A stretch of DNA of 39,085 nt from Ruminococcus sp. Lineage in GTDB: Bacteria; Bacillota; Clostridia; Oscillospirales; Ruminococcaceae. Made by a program: the position numbers and the translations under genes. Below, piece after piece: positions 24,982-37,951 of the stretch (the first letter of the stretch is position 1; each line of letters begins with the position of its first letter). The DNA is taken from NCBI GenBank assembly GCA_017960805.1, contig JAGCYM010000023.1, positions 107,103-146,187 on the forward strand, in the 5' to 3' direction. The notes below the pieces were generated by a model. That model was not told the origin of the DNA, ran no database searches, and saw nothing but the letters and a program-made list of their open reading frames with translations.

Positions 24982-25251
24982 ATGAGAGCAGTTGTAACTG
25001 TTATAGGTAAGGACACTGTAGGCATCCTTCACAAGGTAAGCGGTATCTGTGCCGAGTATAATGTTAATGTAATCGAGGTAACACAGAGCGTTCTTCAGGA
25101 TATGTTTGCAATGATAATGCTTGTTGATATCTCTGCGATCAACGCAGATTTTTCAAAGCTTGTTGACAGTATGGATAACCTTGGAAATCAACTCGGGCTC
25201 TCTATACATACAATGCACGAGGACATCTTCAACTCAATGCACAATGTGTAA
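24982..25251 (+). CDS. ACT-domain protein (UPF0237)
   Basis: The 89-residue protein is one ACT domain: 'RAVVTVIGKDTVGILHKVSG', 'VIEVTQSVLQDMFAMIMLVD'. ACT domains bind amino acids or other small ligands. This small stand-alone ACT protein is typically encoded just before a UPF0210 protein, as here (24 bp gap). The start at 24982 has GGAGG 8-9 bp upstream; the frame open to 24943 is not needed. Precise function unknown. Confidence 0.9.
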   Translation: MRAVVTVIGKDTVGILHKVSGICAEYNVNVIEVTQSVLQDMFAMIMLVDISAINADFSKLVDSMDNLGNQLGLSIHTMHEDIFNSMHNV

Positions 25252-25275
25252 TGCTTAACGAAAGGATAGTACATA

Positions 25276-26634
25276 ATGCTCAACGTATATAATATACTCG
25301 AGACTATCAGAATGATACAGGACGAATGTCTTGATATAAGAACCATTACAATGGGTATCTCACTGCTGGACTGTATAGATACTGACATTGACAAAGCATG
25401 TGAGAAAGTCTATGACAAGATAGTCAACAAAGCAGGCAGACTTGTCGAAGTCGGCCAGCAGATAGAAAAGGAGTACGGTATCCCGATAGTAAACAAGAGA
25501 ATTTCCGTTACTCCGATAGCAATGCTTGCCGCAGCATGCCCGAACGGTGACACAGTCAAGTTTGCAAAAGCACTGCAGCGTGCAGCTGATACATGCGGCG
25601 TAAACTTCATAGGCGGTTACTCTGCACTTGTACATAAGGGATTCTCCGCTGGAGATGAGGCACTGATTCGTTCAATCCCTGAGGCACTGGATGTTACACA
25701 GAATATCTGTTCATCCGTAAATATCGGATCTACAAAATCAGGAATAAACATGGATGCTGTAAAGCTCATGGGCCAGATCGTTAAACAGACTGCTGAACGC
25801 ACTGCTGATCGTGACTGCATAGGCGCCGCAAAGCTCGTTGTTTTCTGTAACGCTGTAGAGGATAATCCGTTCATGGCAGGCGCATTCCACGGTGTTGGTG
25901 AACCTGACTGTGAAATCCATGTAGGTGTTTCCGGTCCCGGAGTTGTTCGTGCCGCTCTTACGAAATACCCTGATGCTTCAATAAACGAAATAGCAGATAT
26001 CATAAAGAAGACTGCTTTCAAGATAACACGTATGGGTCAGCTTGTAGGCGCAAGAGCATCTGAGCTTCTCGGAGTACCGTTCGGTATTGTTGATCTGTCG
26101 CTCGCTCCTACTCCAGCTGTCGGCGACAGTGTTGCACACATACTCGAAGAAATGGGCCTTGAAATGTGCGGTACACATGGTACCACAGCATGTCTCGCTA
26201 TGTTGAACGATGCAGTTAAGAAGGGCGGAGTAATGGCCTCCTCAACCGTTGGTGGTCTGTCAGGAGCTTTCATCCCTGTATCTGAAGACGCAGGCATGAT
26301 CGACGCCGCTGTTGACGGAGTGCTCACTCTCGAAAAACTCGAAGCAATGACTGCCGTATGCTCTGTAGGTCTTGATATGATCGTTGTACCAGGAGATATC
26401 ACTCCTGAAACTATATCCGCAATCATTGCTGATGAAGCCGCTATCGGCATGGTAAATACAAAGACAACTGCTGTACGACTTATTCCTGCAATCGGCAAAA
26501 AGGAAGGCGAAACTCTTGAATTCGGCGGACTTCTCGGAAGTGGTCCCGTTATGCCAATCAGGGATAAATCTTCTGCCAAATTCATTAACCGTGGCGGACG
26601 TATCCCCGCTCCTATGCACAGCCTAAAGAACTGA
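25276..26634 (+). CDS. UPF0210 (DUF711) protein
   Basis: The 452-residue protein has the UPF0210 features '[20 protein letters not shown]', '[15 protein letters not shown]', '[12 protein letters not shown]', '[20 protein letters not shown]' and '[20 protein letters not shown]'. The family is well conserved in Firmicutes and archaea and structurally related to glycyl-radical enzyme-like barrels, but its reaction is not known. It is co-transcribed with the ACT protein, which may be its regulatory partner. AAAGGATAG lies upstream of the ATG. Confidence 0.93.
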   Translation: MLNVYNILETIRMIQDECLDIRTITMGISLLDCIDTDIDKACEKVYDKIVNKAGRLVEVGQQIEKEYGIPIVNKRISVTPIAMLAAACPNGDTVKFAKALQRAADTCGVNFIGGYSALVHKGFSAGDEALIRSIPEALDVTQNICSSVNIGSTKSGINMDAVKLMGQIVKQTAERTADRDCIGAAKLVVFCNAVEDNPFMAGAFHGVGEPDCEIHVGVSGPGVVRAALTKYPDASINEIADIIKKTAFKITRMGQLVGARASELLGVPFGIVDLSLAPTPAVGDSVAHILEEMGLEMCGTHGTTACLAMLNDAVKKGGVMASSTVGGLSGAFIPVSEDAGMIDAAVDGVLTLEKLEAMTAVCSVGLDMIVVPGDITPETISAIIADEAAIGMVNTKTTAVRLIPAIGKKEGETLEFGGLLGSGPVMPIRDKSSAKFINRGGRIPAPMHSLKN

Positions 26635-26637
26635 CAG

Positions 26638-27294
26638 ATGACAAAAATGCAGACTTCTGAGAGTTTCCGCTTATGCGCGCTCCTCTCATTCTCCGGCGGA
26701 CTCCAGGATGCGTATACATATAACGTACGCGGTCACGTATTTGCAAATGCGCAGACAGGTAATGTAGTTCTTATGAGCCAGAACCTGATGACTGGAAAAT
26801 GGCATGACGGACTCAGATATATGCTGCCTCTGATTGCATTTGCAGCCGGAATATTCATAGCCGAACGCATTGAAAACAGATTCAAGGAAGCAAAGGATCT
26901 CCACTGGCGTCAGATAATAATCGCTATTGAAATGGCAATGCTCTGTATAGTCGGATTTCTCCCTGAAAGCCTGAACATGCCCGCTAATATGCTTGTATCT
27001 CTTGCTTGTGCTATGCAGGTACAGACATTCAGAACAGTCCATGGATTCGGATATGCGAGTACCATGTGCATCGGTAACCTCAGAAGCGGAACTGAAAGCC
27101 TGTCGAAATTTCTGCGAGAAAAGGATAAGGATTCACTGGTAAAGGCCCTCCACTTCTTTGGTATTATACTGATATTTGCTCTCGGAGCAGGCACAGGCGG
27201 AATAATATCATCTCATTATGGGATTTCAACAATATGGCTGTCAGTGATACTTCTCGTCATCGCAGCGCTTATGATGAACAAAAAAACTGAATAA
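26638..27294 (+). CDS. DUF1275 (YoaK-type) membrane protein
   Basis: The 218-residue protein has five to six hydrophobic segments and the family signature 'LLSFSGGLQDAYTYNVRGHV' plus 'FANAQTGNVVLMSQNL'. DUF1275/YoaK proteins are integral membrane proteins without a proven role. It begins 3 bp after the UPF0210 stop, so it belongs to that operon. Confidence 0.9.
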   Translation: MTKMQTSESFRLCALLSFSGGLQDAYTYNVRGHVFANAQTGNVVLMSQNLMTGKWHDGLRYMLPLIAFAAGIFIAERIENRFKEAKDLHWRQIIIAIEMAMLCIVGFLPESLNMPANMLVSLACAMQVQTFRTVHGFGYASTMCIGNLRSGTESLSKFLREKDKDSLVKALHFFGIILIFALGAGTGGIISSHYGISTIWLSVILLVIAALMMNKKTE

Positions 27295-27302
27295 CAAGAA
27301 AC

Positions 27303-27328
27303 ATGGCTATCGCTCAAGCGATAGCCAT
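27303..27328. repeat. Perfect 11-bp hairpin between DUF1275 and GNAT genes
   Basis: ATGGCTATCGC (27303-27313), TCAA loop, GCGATAGCCAT (27318-27328). No T-run follows, so it is a weak or partial terminator, or an mRNA-processing/stability element. It also makes the frame's ATG at 27303 a poor start for the next gene. Confidence 0.6.
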
Positions 27329-27356
27329 ACTATTAAGACAGAACAGGAGCTATTCT

Positions 27357-27827
27357 ATGGAAATCAGACAAGCTAAAAAGAGTGATTTGGATTCAGTCTA
27401 TGGCATTGTTCAGACTACGATAAAAGCTATTTATCCTCACTATTATCCTATGGGAGCGGTAGACTTCTTCATAGCTCACCACAGTACTGAAAACATCGCT
27501 TCTGACATAGATGACAACATAGTGAGTATTGCATTTTCGGAAGGAAAGCCCATCGGTACAGTTACGGTCAAGAATGACAATATAAACAGATTATTTGTTC
27601 TTCCAGAAGAACAGGGCAAAGGATTCGGAAGCCAGCTGCTTCATTTTGCCGAATCAAAGATCGCAAAAAAATATGGTACTGCTCGTCTTGATTCATCTTT
27701 ACCGGCAAAACAGATATATCTGAAAAAAGGATATATGGTTATTGACTCCCGCTCAATCAGAACCGAAGGAGAAGATTTTCTCTGTTATGACATAATGATA
27801 AAAAGGGTAACTCCAAATGAAGACTGA
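27357..27827 (+). CDS. GNAT-family N-acetyltransferase
   Basis: The 156-residue protein has the GNAT acetyl-CoA motif 'LFVLPEEQGKGFGSQLLHFA' (Q/RxxGxG/A) and a C-terminal 'YLKKGYMV' strand. The substrate is unknown. ATG 27357 has AGGAG 9-10 bp upstream. The last 11 bp overlap the next gene, so the two are translationally coupled and likely functionally linked. Confidence 0.9.
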   Translation: MEIRQAKKSDLDSVYGIVQTTIKAIYPHYYPMGAVDFFIAHHSTENIASDIDDNIVSIAFSEGKPIGTVTVKNDNINRLFVLPEEQGKGFGSQLLHFAESKIAKKYGTARLDSSLPAKQIYLKKGYMVIDSRSIRTEGEDFLCYDIMIKRVTPNED

Positions 27828-28758
27828 ACTGATCCCCTCATTCTTTGGAATAAAGGAAGTACAAAGCCTCTTAGCGCTTGATTCCGGACATATCAACCGT
27901 ACCTTCCTTGTTTCAGCCGCCACCGGAAAATATATACTTCAGGCACTTAACAGTAAGGTATTCCCCCACCCTGAAACTGTGATGTCAAACATTTCCCGCA
28001 TAGAATCTGTATTATCAGAATGCACTGATATCAGAGTTCCTCACCTTCTCAGATGCGGAAAAGATAATTATCTTAAAACTGACGACGAAATATGGCGAAT
28101 GTATTGCTATTGTGAAGGGCAATCATTTGAAAATGATCTGTATCTGACAGGATATTCGTTTGGCAGATTCATCAGTGTCATGAGCTCATCCGGAATAAAC
28201 ATAGAACCAGTAATAGATGGTTTCCACGATTTCAATTTGTATTATTCAAAACTCGAAAAATACTGTAAGACAGAAGACATTCCGGATATCTTCATCGCCC
28301 TGAAGGAAGATCTTAATAATTGTTTTGAAGGATTGCCGGACAGGATAATCCATGGTGACGCAAAAACCGATAACATCATTATCGGCAGACCATGTACCAT
28401 TCTCGATCTGGATACGGTAATGACCGGTCCCGCAGCGCTGGATTACGGAGATATGATACGTTCAGTATGTTCTCAGGAAATCGATATCGGTGCAATTCGT
28501 GAACTCACAAAAGGTTTTATTGACGGAACAGGAGAGCTTCTGACAGAAAAAGAAAAAAACTCGCTGTTCAGCGGTATTCTCTGGGTAACAGGAGAACTTG
28601 CTCTCCGATACTTCACAGACTATCACAGCGAGGGAAGATATTTTGTAGGCAAAACACGCAAACAGTGTCTTGAGCGCTCCAGGCAGCTGCTCAAACAGCT
28701 TGATGCATTCATCACAAATAAAAACGAAATAATACAAATAATAACGGCAGGAGCCTGA
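27817..28758 (+). CDS. Aminoglycoside phosphotransferase-fold kinase, NahK-like
   Basis: The 313-residue protein has the APH/choline-kinase fold: N-terminal 'ALDSGHINRTFLVSAATGKY', the catalytic loop 'IIHGDAKTDNIII' and the metal loop 'ILDLDTVMTGPAALDYGD'. The 'GHINxTFLV' start and 'DLDTVMxG' motif resemble N-acetylhexosamine 1-kinases (NahK), which phosphorylate GlcNAc/GalNAc at C1. A sugar kinase would fit with the glycosidases and the GNAT, but other APH substrates cannot be excluded. It starts inside the GNAT gene. Confidence 0.82.
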   Translation: MKTELIPSFFGIKEVQSLLALDSGHINRTFLVSAATGKYILQALNSKVFPHPETVMSNISRIESVLSECTDIRVPHLLRCGKDNYLKTDDEIWRMYCYCEGQSFENDLYLTGYSFGRFISVMSSSGINIEPVIDGFHDFNLYYSKLEKYCKTEDIPDIFIALKEDLNNCFEGLPDRIIHGDAKTDNIIIGRPCTILDLDTVMTGPAALDYGDMIRSVCSQEIDIGAIRELTKGFIDGTGELLTEKEKNSLFSGILWVTGELALRYFTDYHSEGRYFVGKTRKQCLERSRQLLKQLDAFITNKNEIIQIITAGA

Positions 28759-28792
28759 GTATCATTTGATGCTCTTAATCCTGCCGTCTTTT
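28744..28792. terminator. Bidirectional terminator spanning two convergent gene ends
   Basis: ACGGCAGGA (28744-28752) pairs with TCCTGCCGT (28779-28787), then CTTTT on the plus strand; an inner imperfect stem GAGTATC/GATGCTC supports it. The kinase stop (28758) and the HAD stop (28762-28764) are both inside the hairpin and only 3 bp apart. Confidence 0.75.
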
Positions 28793-29337
28793 ACTATGAA
28801 TACTCTGTCTGAAATATCCATCATTGAACGATCATTATACGAATCAGTATAGAAATAGTCTATCGGTTTGTCACCGTAAAGTTCTCTGTATCGCTTTACC
28901 TTGTTATCTCCGAAATTAAAGAATGAAACCTCCATCTTGTCCCAGTCAACTTCTGAACAGATAAGATTCTTCGTATTGAGTCTGTGTTTAATTGCATCAA
29001 TAAGGAAAAAAGGACCAGCAGTGATTATAAGATCGTCAGGATCAATACGCCTAAGTATACGCTTGTCAAGCTTACGATAGTATTTTTCCCAGAATCGGTC
29101 CGCAAGAGTCAGAAGTTGTTCCTTATCCCTTACAATTACTCTGATGGCATCATTTACGCGCATCTCAAGTTTCTCCTTGCTGGCAAGGCAAAGCTTATAC
29201 ATCACCGTATTCCAGAAAAGGGATGGAAGGAACAGAAGGATACGCTTGTTATGCTTTATCATAAAGAACGCAAAATCAACAGAGCTTTCTCCATGATATA
29301 TCGTGTTGTCAAAATCAAAGACCTTTATTCTAACCAC
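28762..29337 (-). CDS. HAD-family phosphatase (subclass IB-like)
   Basis: The 191-residue protein has the HAD motif I 'KVFDFDNTIYHG' (DxDxT), motif III 'FGDNKVKRYREL' and motif IV 'YTDSYNDRSMM'. It resembles the phosphoserine-phosphatase-like IB group; substrate unknown. The only usable start is GTG at 29337: the catalytic DFDNT begins seven codons later and no ATG lies in frame upstream. The ribosome site GGAAGGA is only 1-2 nt away, unusually close. It is convergent with the kinase gene. Confidence 0.86.
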   Translation of the reverse strand: MVRIKVFDFDNTIYHGESSVDFAFFMIKHNKRILLFLPSLFWNTVMYKLCLASKEKLEMRVNDAIRVIVRDKEQLLTLADRFWEKYYRKLDKRILRRIDPDDLIITAGPFFLIDAIKHRLNTKNLICSEVDWDKMEVSFFNFGDNKVKRYRELYGDKPIDYFYTDSYNDRSMMDISDRVFIVKDGRIKSIK

Positions 29338-29369
29338 ATCCTTCCAGATACAACATAGTTGCTCTATTC

Positions 29370-29398
29370 ATTATATCAAATTCCGACATCATTTGCAA
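29370..29398 (-). promoter_or_regulatory. Sigma-A promoter for HAD gene
   Basis: On the minus strand TTGCAA (29398-29393), 17-bp spacer, TATAAT (29375-29370). About 30 nt of leader before GTG 29337. Confidence 0.82.
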
Positions 29399-29441
29399 CA
29401 TATAAGAATAATCTTTATCTTCCATGTTTTGTATTATTATG

Positions 29442-29482
29442 ACCGCAATATTTGGTGAGTTCACCAGATATTGCGGTTTTTC
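29442..29482 (+). terminator. Orphan strong hairpin with T-run
   Basis: ACCGCAATATTTGGTGA (29442-29458) pairs with TCACCAGATATTGCGGT (29461-29477), 17 bp with one G-U pair and a 2-nt apex, then TTTTT. It reads as a plus-strand terminator, yet no plus gene lies upstream of it before the kinase 680 bp away. Confidence 0.7.
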
Positions 29483-29647
29483 ACTATTTTTAAGCAATAT
29501 AAAAATATCATTATTTTACCATAACGGTAAATCGCGGCAATGGTGCAGACAATTTTTATAGTTTAATTTCTTTTAAGCGTTAGTAAATATAATATACTAT
29601 AAGCATTAATAACAATGCTGTCATTTTTCTCGGTATTTTGAATTCTT

Positions 29648-29697
29648 ATATGCATATCGTCAACAAAAGCTTCATATTGTCCACCCTATATGCATTT
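29648..29697. repeat. Direct repeats TATATGCAT, 40 bp apart, upstream of CAZyme promoter
   Basis: TATATGCAT occurs at 29648 and again at 29688; the first is extended to the perfect palindrome ATATGCATAT (29649-29658). Forty bp is about four helical turns, and the second copy ends just before the -35 at 29704. Candidate regulator sites. Confidence 0.55.
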
Positions 29698-29703
29698 AGT
29701 GGG

Positions 29704-29733
29704 TTGAGTATTTGACTATACATCTTATATAAT
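29704..29733 (+). promoter_or_regulatory. Promoter for GH141-like - GH2 operon
   Basis: TTGAGT (29704-29709), 18-bp spacer, TATAAT (29728-29733). 52 bp later is the ATG, with AGAAGGGGG 6-8 bp before it. Confidence 0.75.
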
Positions 29734-29785
29734 GTTAACATAGTATTAATGTCCGAAAGCATATCCAATTAGAAGGGGGTATATC

Positions 29786-32659
29786 ATGAAAAAGATAAAG
29801 AAAATACTAAATTCAGGAATCAGCATCCTAATTGGTGCTTCACTTGCTGCGGCACCTGTTATGGACAAAGGTTTCCTGTTTTCAGTAGGCGCTGATACTT
29901 CGGACGGTACAGTGTTCTACGTTTCTCCTGACGGAAGTGACAATGGTGATGGTTCTCTCGCCTCACCGTTCAAGTCTCTCGAAGCTGCTCGTGATGCTGT
30001 TAGAAAGATAAACGGCAATATGAATGGCGACATCACTGTCTACCTCAGAGGCGGTGACTACCGTATGACTGAACCGGTCGTTTTTGACACACGGGATTCA
30101 GGGAAAAACGGCTATTCCATCAATTACAAAGCATACGAAAATGAAGTACCAGTAATCAACGGAGCAGAAAAGGTAACCGGATGGACAAAGTACAACGATA
30201 AACTCTGGTCCGCGCCGCTCTCACGTACAACAAAGCTCCGTAACCTTTACGTCAATGACCAACGCGCTAATATGGGTAGTGTTCGGGTTCAGTCAAAGGG
30301 TGGTTATGGAAAGTATTCAATCACCGCTGGTCAGGCTGAATGGGCTTGGGATTCCGGAGTAAAGGACGACGGTTCATCCTATGCAAGTAACTCTATGCCT
30401 AAGATTACTTCAAACTTTGATGATCTGGAAATTATAAACGGAACAACATGGAATGAAAACATTGTATGTACACGTGACGTTAAATATGAAAACGGCAATG
30501 TAGTTCTCCTGTATCAGCAGCCTTACGGCTCTATCGCACAGACACCCGGCTGGGGTGCCGGCTTCTCCACGGGCGGAACTCATACTATATATAATGCTTT
30601 CTCATTCGTAGACGAACCCGGCGAGTTCTACTTTGACAAGGCCGCCAAGGTCCTCTACTACTACCCGCGTCAAGGCGATGATATGTCTACGGCTGACGTC
30701 GAAGCTCCTATCGCAGACCAGCTCATCGTTATCGAGGGCAAGAGCACTACCGATCGAGTTGAGAACCTCTCGTTCAGCGGCATCACCTTTGCGAACACGG
30801 ACTATCAGCTTACCGACGTAGCAGGCTCACACGGCAAAACCACTTGTCAGGCTGCTCAGACATACACCGCATTCGCTGATTCAAACTGGCACAACAGGAA
30901 GTACGAGATGGTCGACACTCTTCCTGCTGCTGTTCACGTTCGGAGCGGCAAGAACATCAAGTTCACCAATAACGTTATAAAACATACGGGCGCTGACGGT
31001 ATCTCAATGACGAACGATGTTGTCAGCTCTGAGATAAGCGCCAACTATATCACTGATATCACCTCGAGCGGTATCACTATCGGTCACCCTCAGCACATCT
31101 ACATTGGCGATGCTGCCGGCAACAACCACGAACGCTTCCCCAAGGGCGTAGAGGGACTCTGCACCGATATCCTTATTACGCAGAATATGCTGTATGATAT
31201 CAGCGTCGTTCACGGCTTCGGCGGCTGCGCTGCTATCACCTGCTACTATACAGACTCGGCAAAGGTGCTCAGCAACACCATCGAAAGGACAGCCTACAAC
31301 GGTATCCACATGGGCTGGGGCTGGTGCAACTTCAAGGACAGCAAGACCTCGCTCAACAATATGATATGCTATAACCGTGTTATCAACTGCCTTAATCGTC
31401 TCCACGACAGCGGCGGTATCTACACGATCGGTCAGATGCCCGGAACAAAGATAAACGAGAACTACGTTCAAGGAATCCCAGCGGGCGGTCCCGGAGCTCC
31501 TACCTACGGTCTCCACAATGACGAGGGTACAGCTTACATAGAGGAGCTTGATAACGTCCTCGAGATAAGCCCCAACGTTACATATACCATCAACTGTGAG
31601 GACTACGGTCAGAAGCACCACCTCACGATAAAGCGCACATACGCTACGGTCAACAAGATGGGCAAGAATCCTCCCGACAGTGATATCGACACTCCTATCG
31701 TCGTATCCGATAACGTATGGCCGTTCGAGCAGTACAAGATATGCCTTAACTCGGGCGTTTCCGATGAGAACCGCAAGCTCGTGCCGAGGAGCGTTACCTC
31801 CGCTGCGAACTTCGTCTTCCCTGCAAGCTGCCAGACTACCTGCGGCAGCAAGCTCCCGATACGCAAGGGCGACGGTATCGTCTGGATAGCTCCCGACAAT
31901 ACCACAAACTTCACTGCGGGCGCGACCATGACTAAGGCTTCGACTAACGCCACATCTATAAAGACTCCGACTACAGAGGGCGAGTACCGCATCTACGTCA
32001 CCGACGCAAGCGGCAAGGTGCTCAGCAAGTCCGACCATATCCTCCGCCTTAAAGGTACAGGCTCTATCGACGATGTTATACAGGCTGAGAGATACAGCTC
32101 GCAGAACGGCATAGAGGTCGAGAGCTGTGAGGAAGGCGGTCAGGACGTCGGCTTCATCGAAAACGGCGATTACATCGTCTTCAAGGGAATCGACTTCAAA
32201 GGCGGCGAGGCAAAGTCGGCGGATTTCCGTGTTTCTTCAAACGGCAACGGCGGTACTATCGAGATACGCGTCGGCGGACTTGACGGAACAAAGATAGGCG
32301 AAGTCGAAGTACCCGTAACGGGCGGCTGGCAGACATGGAAGACCGTTACAACTGACATCAGCAACATGACCGGCATTCACGACGTATACCTCGTATTCAA
32401 GGGCGGCGAAAGCTACCTCTTCAATGTCAACTGGTGGAAGCTGAACTTCCCGGAGGGACTCGAGGACGTCATCATCAAGGGCGACCTCAACGGCGACAAG
32501 GTCGTTGATTCGTTCGATCTCATCCTCATCCGCAAGGCGGCTGAAGCAGGCGATGCCGACATCTTCGACGCTGCCGACATCAACGAGGACGGAGCGATAG
32601 ACGCGGACGACGTTCAGCTCCACTCGGATTACATACTGGGAAAAACAAAATCATTCTAA
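29786..32659 (+). CDS. Dockerin-bearing right-handed beta-helix glycosidase (GH141-like), CBM6
   Basis: The 957-residue secreted protein has a signal peptide (~1-36), a right-handed beta-helix domain (~43-740), a CBM6-like domain (~765-885) and a type I dockerin (~895-957). 'YVSPDGSDNGDGSLASPFKS', 'VYLRGGDYRM' and 'GVTWKY'-like segments match the GH141 family, whose known members include alpha-L-fucosidase on rhamnogalacturonan-II and a xylanase. The catalytic residues are not assigned. The dockerin has 'GDLNGDKVVDSFDLILIRKA' and 'ADINEDGAIDADDVQLHSDY'. Codon composition switches near 30550 from AT-rich host style to GC-rich. It is followed by the GH2 gene after 28 bp, so is operonic. Confidence 0.8.
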   Translation: MKKIKKILNSGISILIGASLAAAPVMDKGFLFSVGADTSDGTVFYVSPDGSDNGDGSLASPFKSLEAARDAVRKINGNMNGDITVYLRGGDYRMTEPVVFDTRDSGKNGYSINYKAYENEVPVINGAEKVTGWTKYNDKLWSAPLSRTTKLRNLYVNDQRANMGSVRVQSKGGYGKYSITAGQAEWAWDSGVKDDGSSYASNSMPKITSNFDDLEIINGTTWNENIVCTRDVKYENGNVVLLYQQPYGSIAQTPGWGAGFSTGGTHTIYNAFSFVDEPGEFYFDKAAKVLYYYPRQGDDMSTADVEAPIADQLIVIEGKSTTDRVENLSFSGITFANTDYQLTDVAGSHGKTTCQAAQTYTAFADSNWHNRKYEMVDTLPAAVHVRSGKNIKFTNNVIKHTGADGISMTNDVVSSEISANYITDITSSGITIGHPQHIYIGDAAGNNHERFPKGVEGLCTDILITQNMLYDISVVHGFGGCAAITCYYTDSAKVLSNTIERTAYNGIHMGWGWCNFKDSKTSLNNMICYNRVINCLNRLHDSGGIYTIGQMPGTKINENYVQGIPAGGPGAPTYGLHNDEGTAYIEELDNVLEISPNVTYTINCEDYGQKHHLTIKRTYATVNKMGKNPPDSDIDTPIVVSDNVWPFEQYKICLNSGVSDENRKLVPRSVTSAANFVFPASCQTTCGSKLPIRKGDGIVWIAPDNTTNFTAGATMTKASTNATSIKTPTTEGEYRIYVTDASGKVLSKSDHILRLKGTGSIDDVIQAERYSSQNGIEVESCEEGGQDVGFIENGDYIVFKGIDFKGGEAKSADFRVSSNGNGGTIEIRVGGLDGTKIGEVEVPVTGGWQTWKTVTTDISNMTGIHDVYLVFKGGESYLFNVNWWKLNFPEGLEDVIIKGDLNGDKVVDSFDLILIRKAAEAGDADIFDAADINEDGAIDADDVQLHSDYILGKTKSF

Positions 32660-32666
32660 ATTTTAA

Positions 32667-36974
<4,308 letters not shown>

Positions 36975-36986
36975 TTCTTAAACCCT

Positions 36987-37020
36987 CAAAGCCCGTGTTC
37001 AAAAAAGAGCACGGGCTTTG
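36987..37020 (+). terminator. Terminator of GH141-like - GH2 operon
   Basis: CAAAGCCCGTG (36987-36997) pairs with CACGGGCTTTG (37010-37020), extended by C-G, T-A and T-G pairs; a T-rich tract follows (37021-37033). Confidence 0.85.
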
Positions 37021-37098
37021 TTATAACTTTTTGTTATATAATGCAAACAACTTTAAGTGTTATCATAGGGAAACAAATATAGAATTAATTGCAATTTA

Positions 37099-37107
37099 TG
37101 GTATAAT
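37099..37107 (+). promoter_or_regulatory. Extended -10 promoter before sufC
   Basis: TG-G-TATAAT: TG 37099-37100, TATAAT 37102-37107. No good -35. It is about 100 bp upstream of sufC. Confidence 0.6.
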
Positions 37108-37130
37108 AAATTACATGTTTAGAATTCAAT

Positions 37131-37158
37131 AAGATGTTGCAATTGCAACATCTTTTTT
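37131..37158 (+). terminator. Hairpin with T-run in the sufC leader (possible attenuator)
   Basis: AAGATGTTGC (37131-37140), AATT, GCAACATCTT (37145-37154), then T-run to 37158. A perfect 10-bp stem with 4-nt loop and U-tract lies between the promoter at 37099-37107 and sufC at 37209, the arrangement of an attenuator or of a terminator followed by an unseen second promoter. Confidence 0.7.
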
Positions 37159-37208
37159 GAGCATAATGTGTTACAATAATATCAATCAAAATGAAAGGAA
37201 GGATTAAT

Positions 37209-37937
37209 ATGCTTGAACTCAAAAATATTTCCTTCAATATTGATGACGGAGACGGTAAAACTGAGATTATCCGCGATATTTCCCTCACCATTCCTGATAA
37301 TAAATTTGTAGTTATCACTGGTCCTAACGGAGGAGGCAAATCTACACTTGCCCGCCTTATAGCTGGTATTCACCCGCTCACTTCAGGACAAATAGTATTA
37401 GACGAAACAGATATCACTGAGAAATCAATCACTGAACGAGCTCGTATGGGAATAGGTTTTGCTTTTCAGCAGCCTGTTCGATTTAAAGGACTCACAGTCC
37501 TAGATCTTCTGAGAATAGCGTCAGGAAGTCAGATAAGCGTCAGCGAAGCTTGTGATTATCTCTCTGAAGTTGGTCTCTGTGCTAAAGAGTATATCGACCG
37601 TGAAGTAAACGCTTCACTATCCGGCGGTGAGTTAAAGCGCATCGAGATAGCTACTATCCTCGCTCGTGATGTTAAACTTGCTGTATTCGATGAGCCTGAA
37701 GCTGGTATCGATCTCTGGAGTTTCAATAACTTAATACGAATATTCGAAAAAATGCGCCAGAGCGATAAGAGCAGAACCATCCTCGTAATTTCACATCAGG
37801 AGCGTATCCTTAATATCGCTGATGAGATAGTTGTTCTGGCAGACGGTAAGATACTGAAACAGGGCAGCAAAGACGAAATACTCCCTGATATCATAGGCAC
37901 ACAGTACGCTGCAGGCGTATGCTCAAGGATAGAATAA
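37209..37937 (+). CDS. sufC: SufC-like ABC ATPase for Fe-S cluster assembly
   Basis: The 242-residue protein has Walker A 'GPNGGGKST', Q-loop 'FAFQQPVRFKG', signature 'LSGGELKRIEIA', Walker B 'LAVFDEPEAGIDL' and H-loop 'LVISHQERIL'. The 'DEPEAGID' and 'SGGELKRIEIA' forms are typical of SufC, the ATPase that drives SufB-SufD. Here it is paired with one SufB-like protein, as in two-gene SUF-like minimal systems. AAGGAAGG lies 7 bp upstream of ATG 37209, preferred to 37191. Cytoplasmic. Confidence 0.92.
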   Translation: MLELKNISFNIDDGDGKTEIIRDISLTIPDNKFVVITGPNGGGKSTLARLIAGIHPLTSGQIVLDETDITEKSITERARMGIGFAFQQPVRFKGLTVLDLLRIASGSQISVSEACDYLSEVGLCAKEYIDREVNASLSGGELKRIEIATILARDVKLAVFDEPEAGIDLWSFNNLIRIFEKMRQSDKSRTILVISHQERILNIADEIVVLADGKILKQGSKDEILPDIIGTQYAAGVCSRIE

Positions 37938-37951
37938 GGAGGTTGAACATA

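Larger units (their letters stand above)
29338..29785. other. 448-bp intergenic region upstream of GH141-like gene
   Basis: Contains the HAD promoter (minus), an orphan hairpin with T-run, the dyad TTTACC-5-GGTAAA (29515-29531), direct repeats TATATGCAT, and the GH141-like promoter, listed separately. A 31-codon minus frame upstream of HAD (about 29330-29425) overlaps the promoter and has no ribosome site, so it is not called. Confidence 0.55.

Noticed and set aside
29330-29425. 31-residue minus-strand peptide overlapping the HAD start
   Set aside because: Its codons coincide with a consensus promoter (TTGCAA-17-TATAAT), so it would be mostly untranscribed, and no ribosome site precedes it.
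31004-32038. Long antisense frame (344 residues, -) inside the GH141-like gene, and similar ones inside GH2
   Set aside because: These are side effects of the GC-rich codon usage on the sense strand; the sense proteins have clear domains and start signals.
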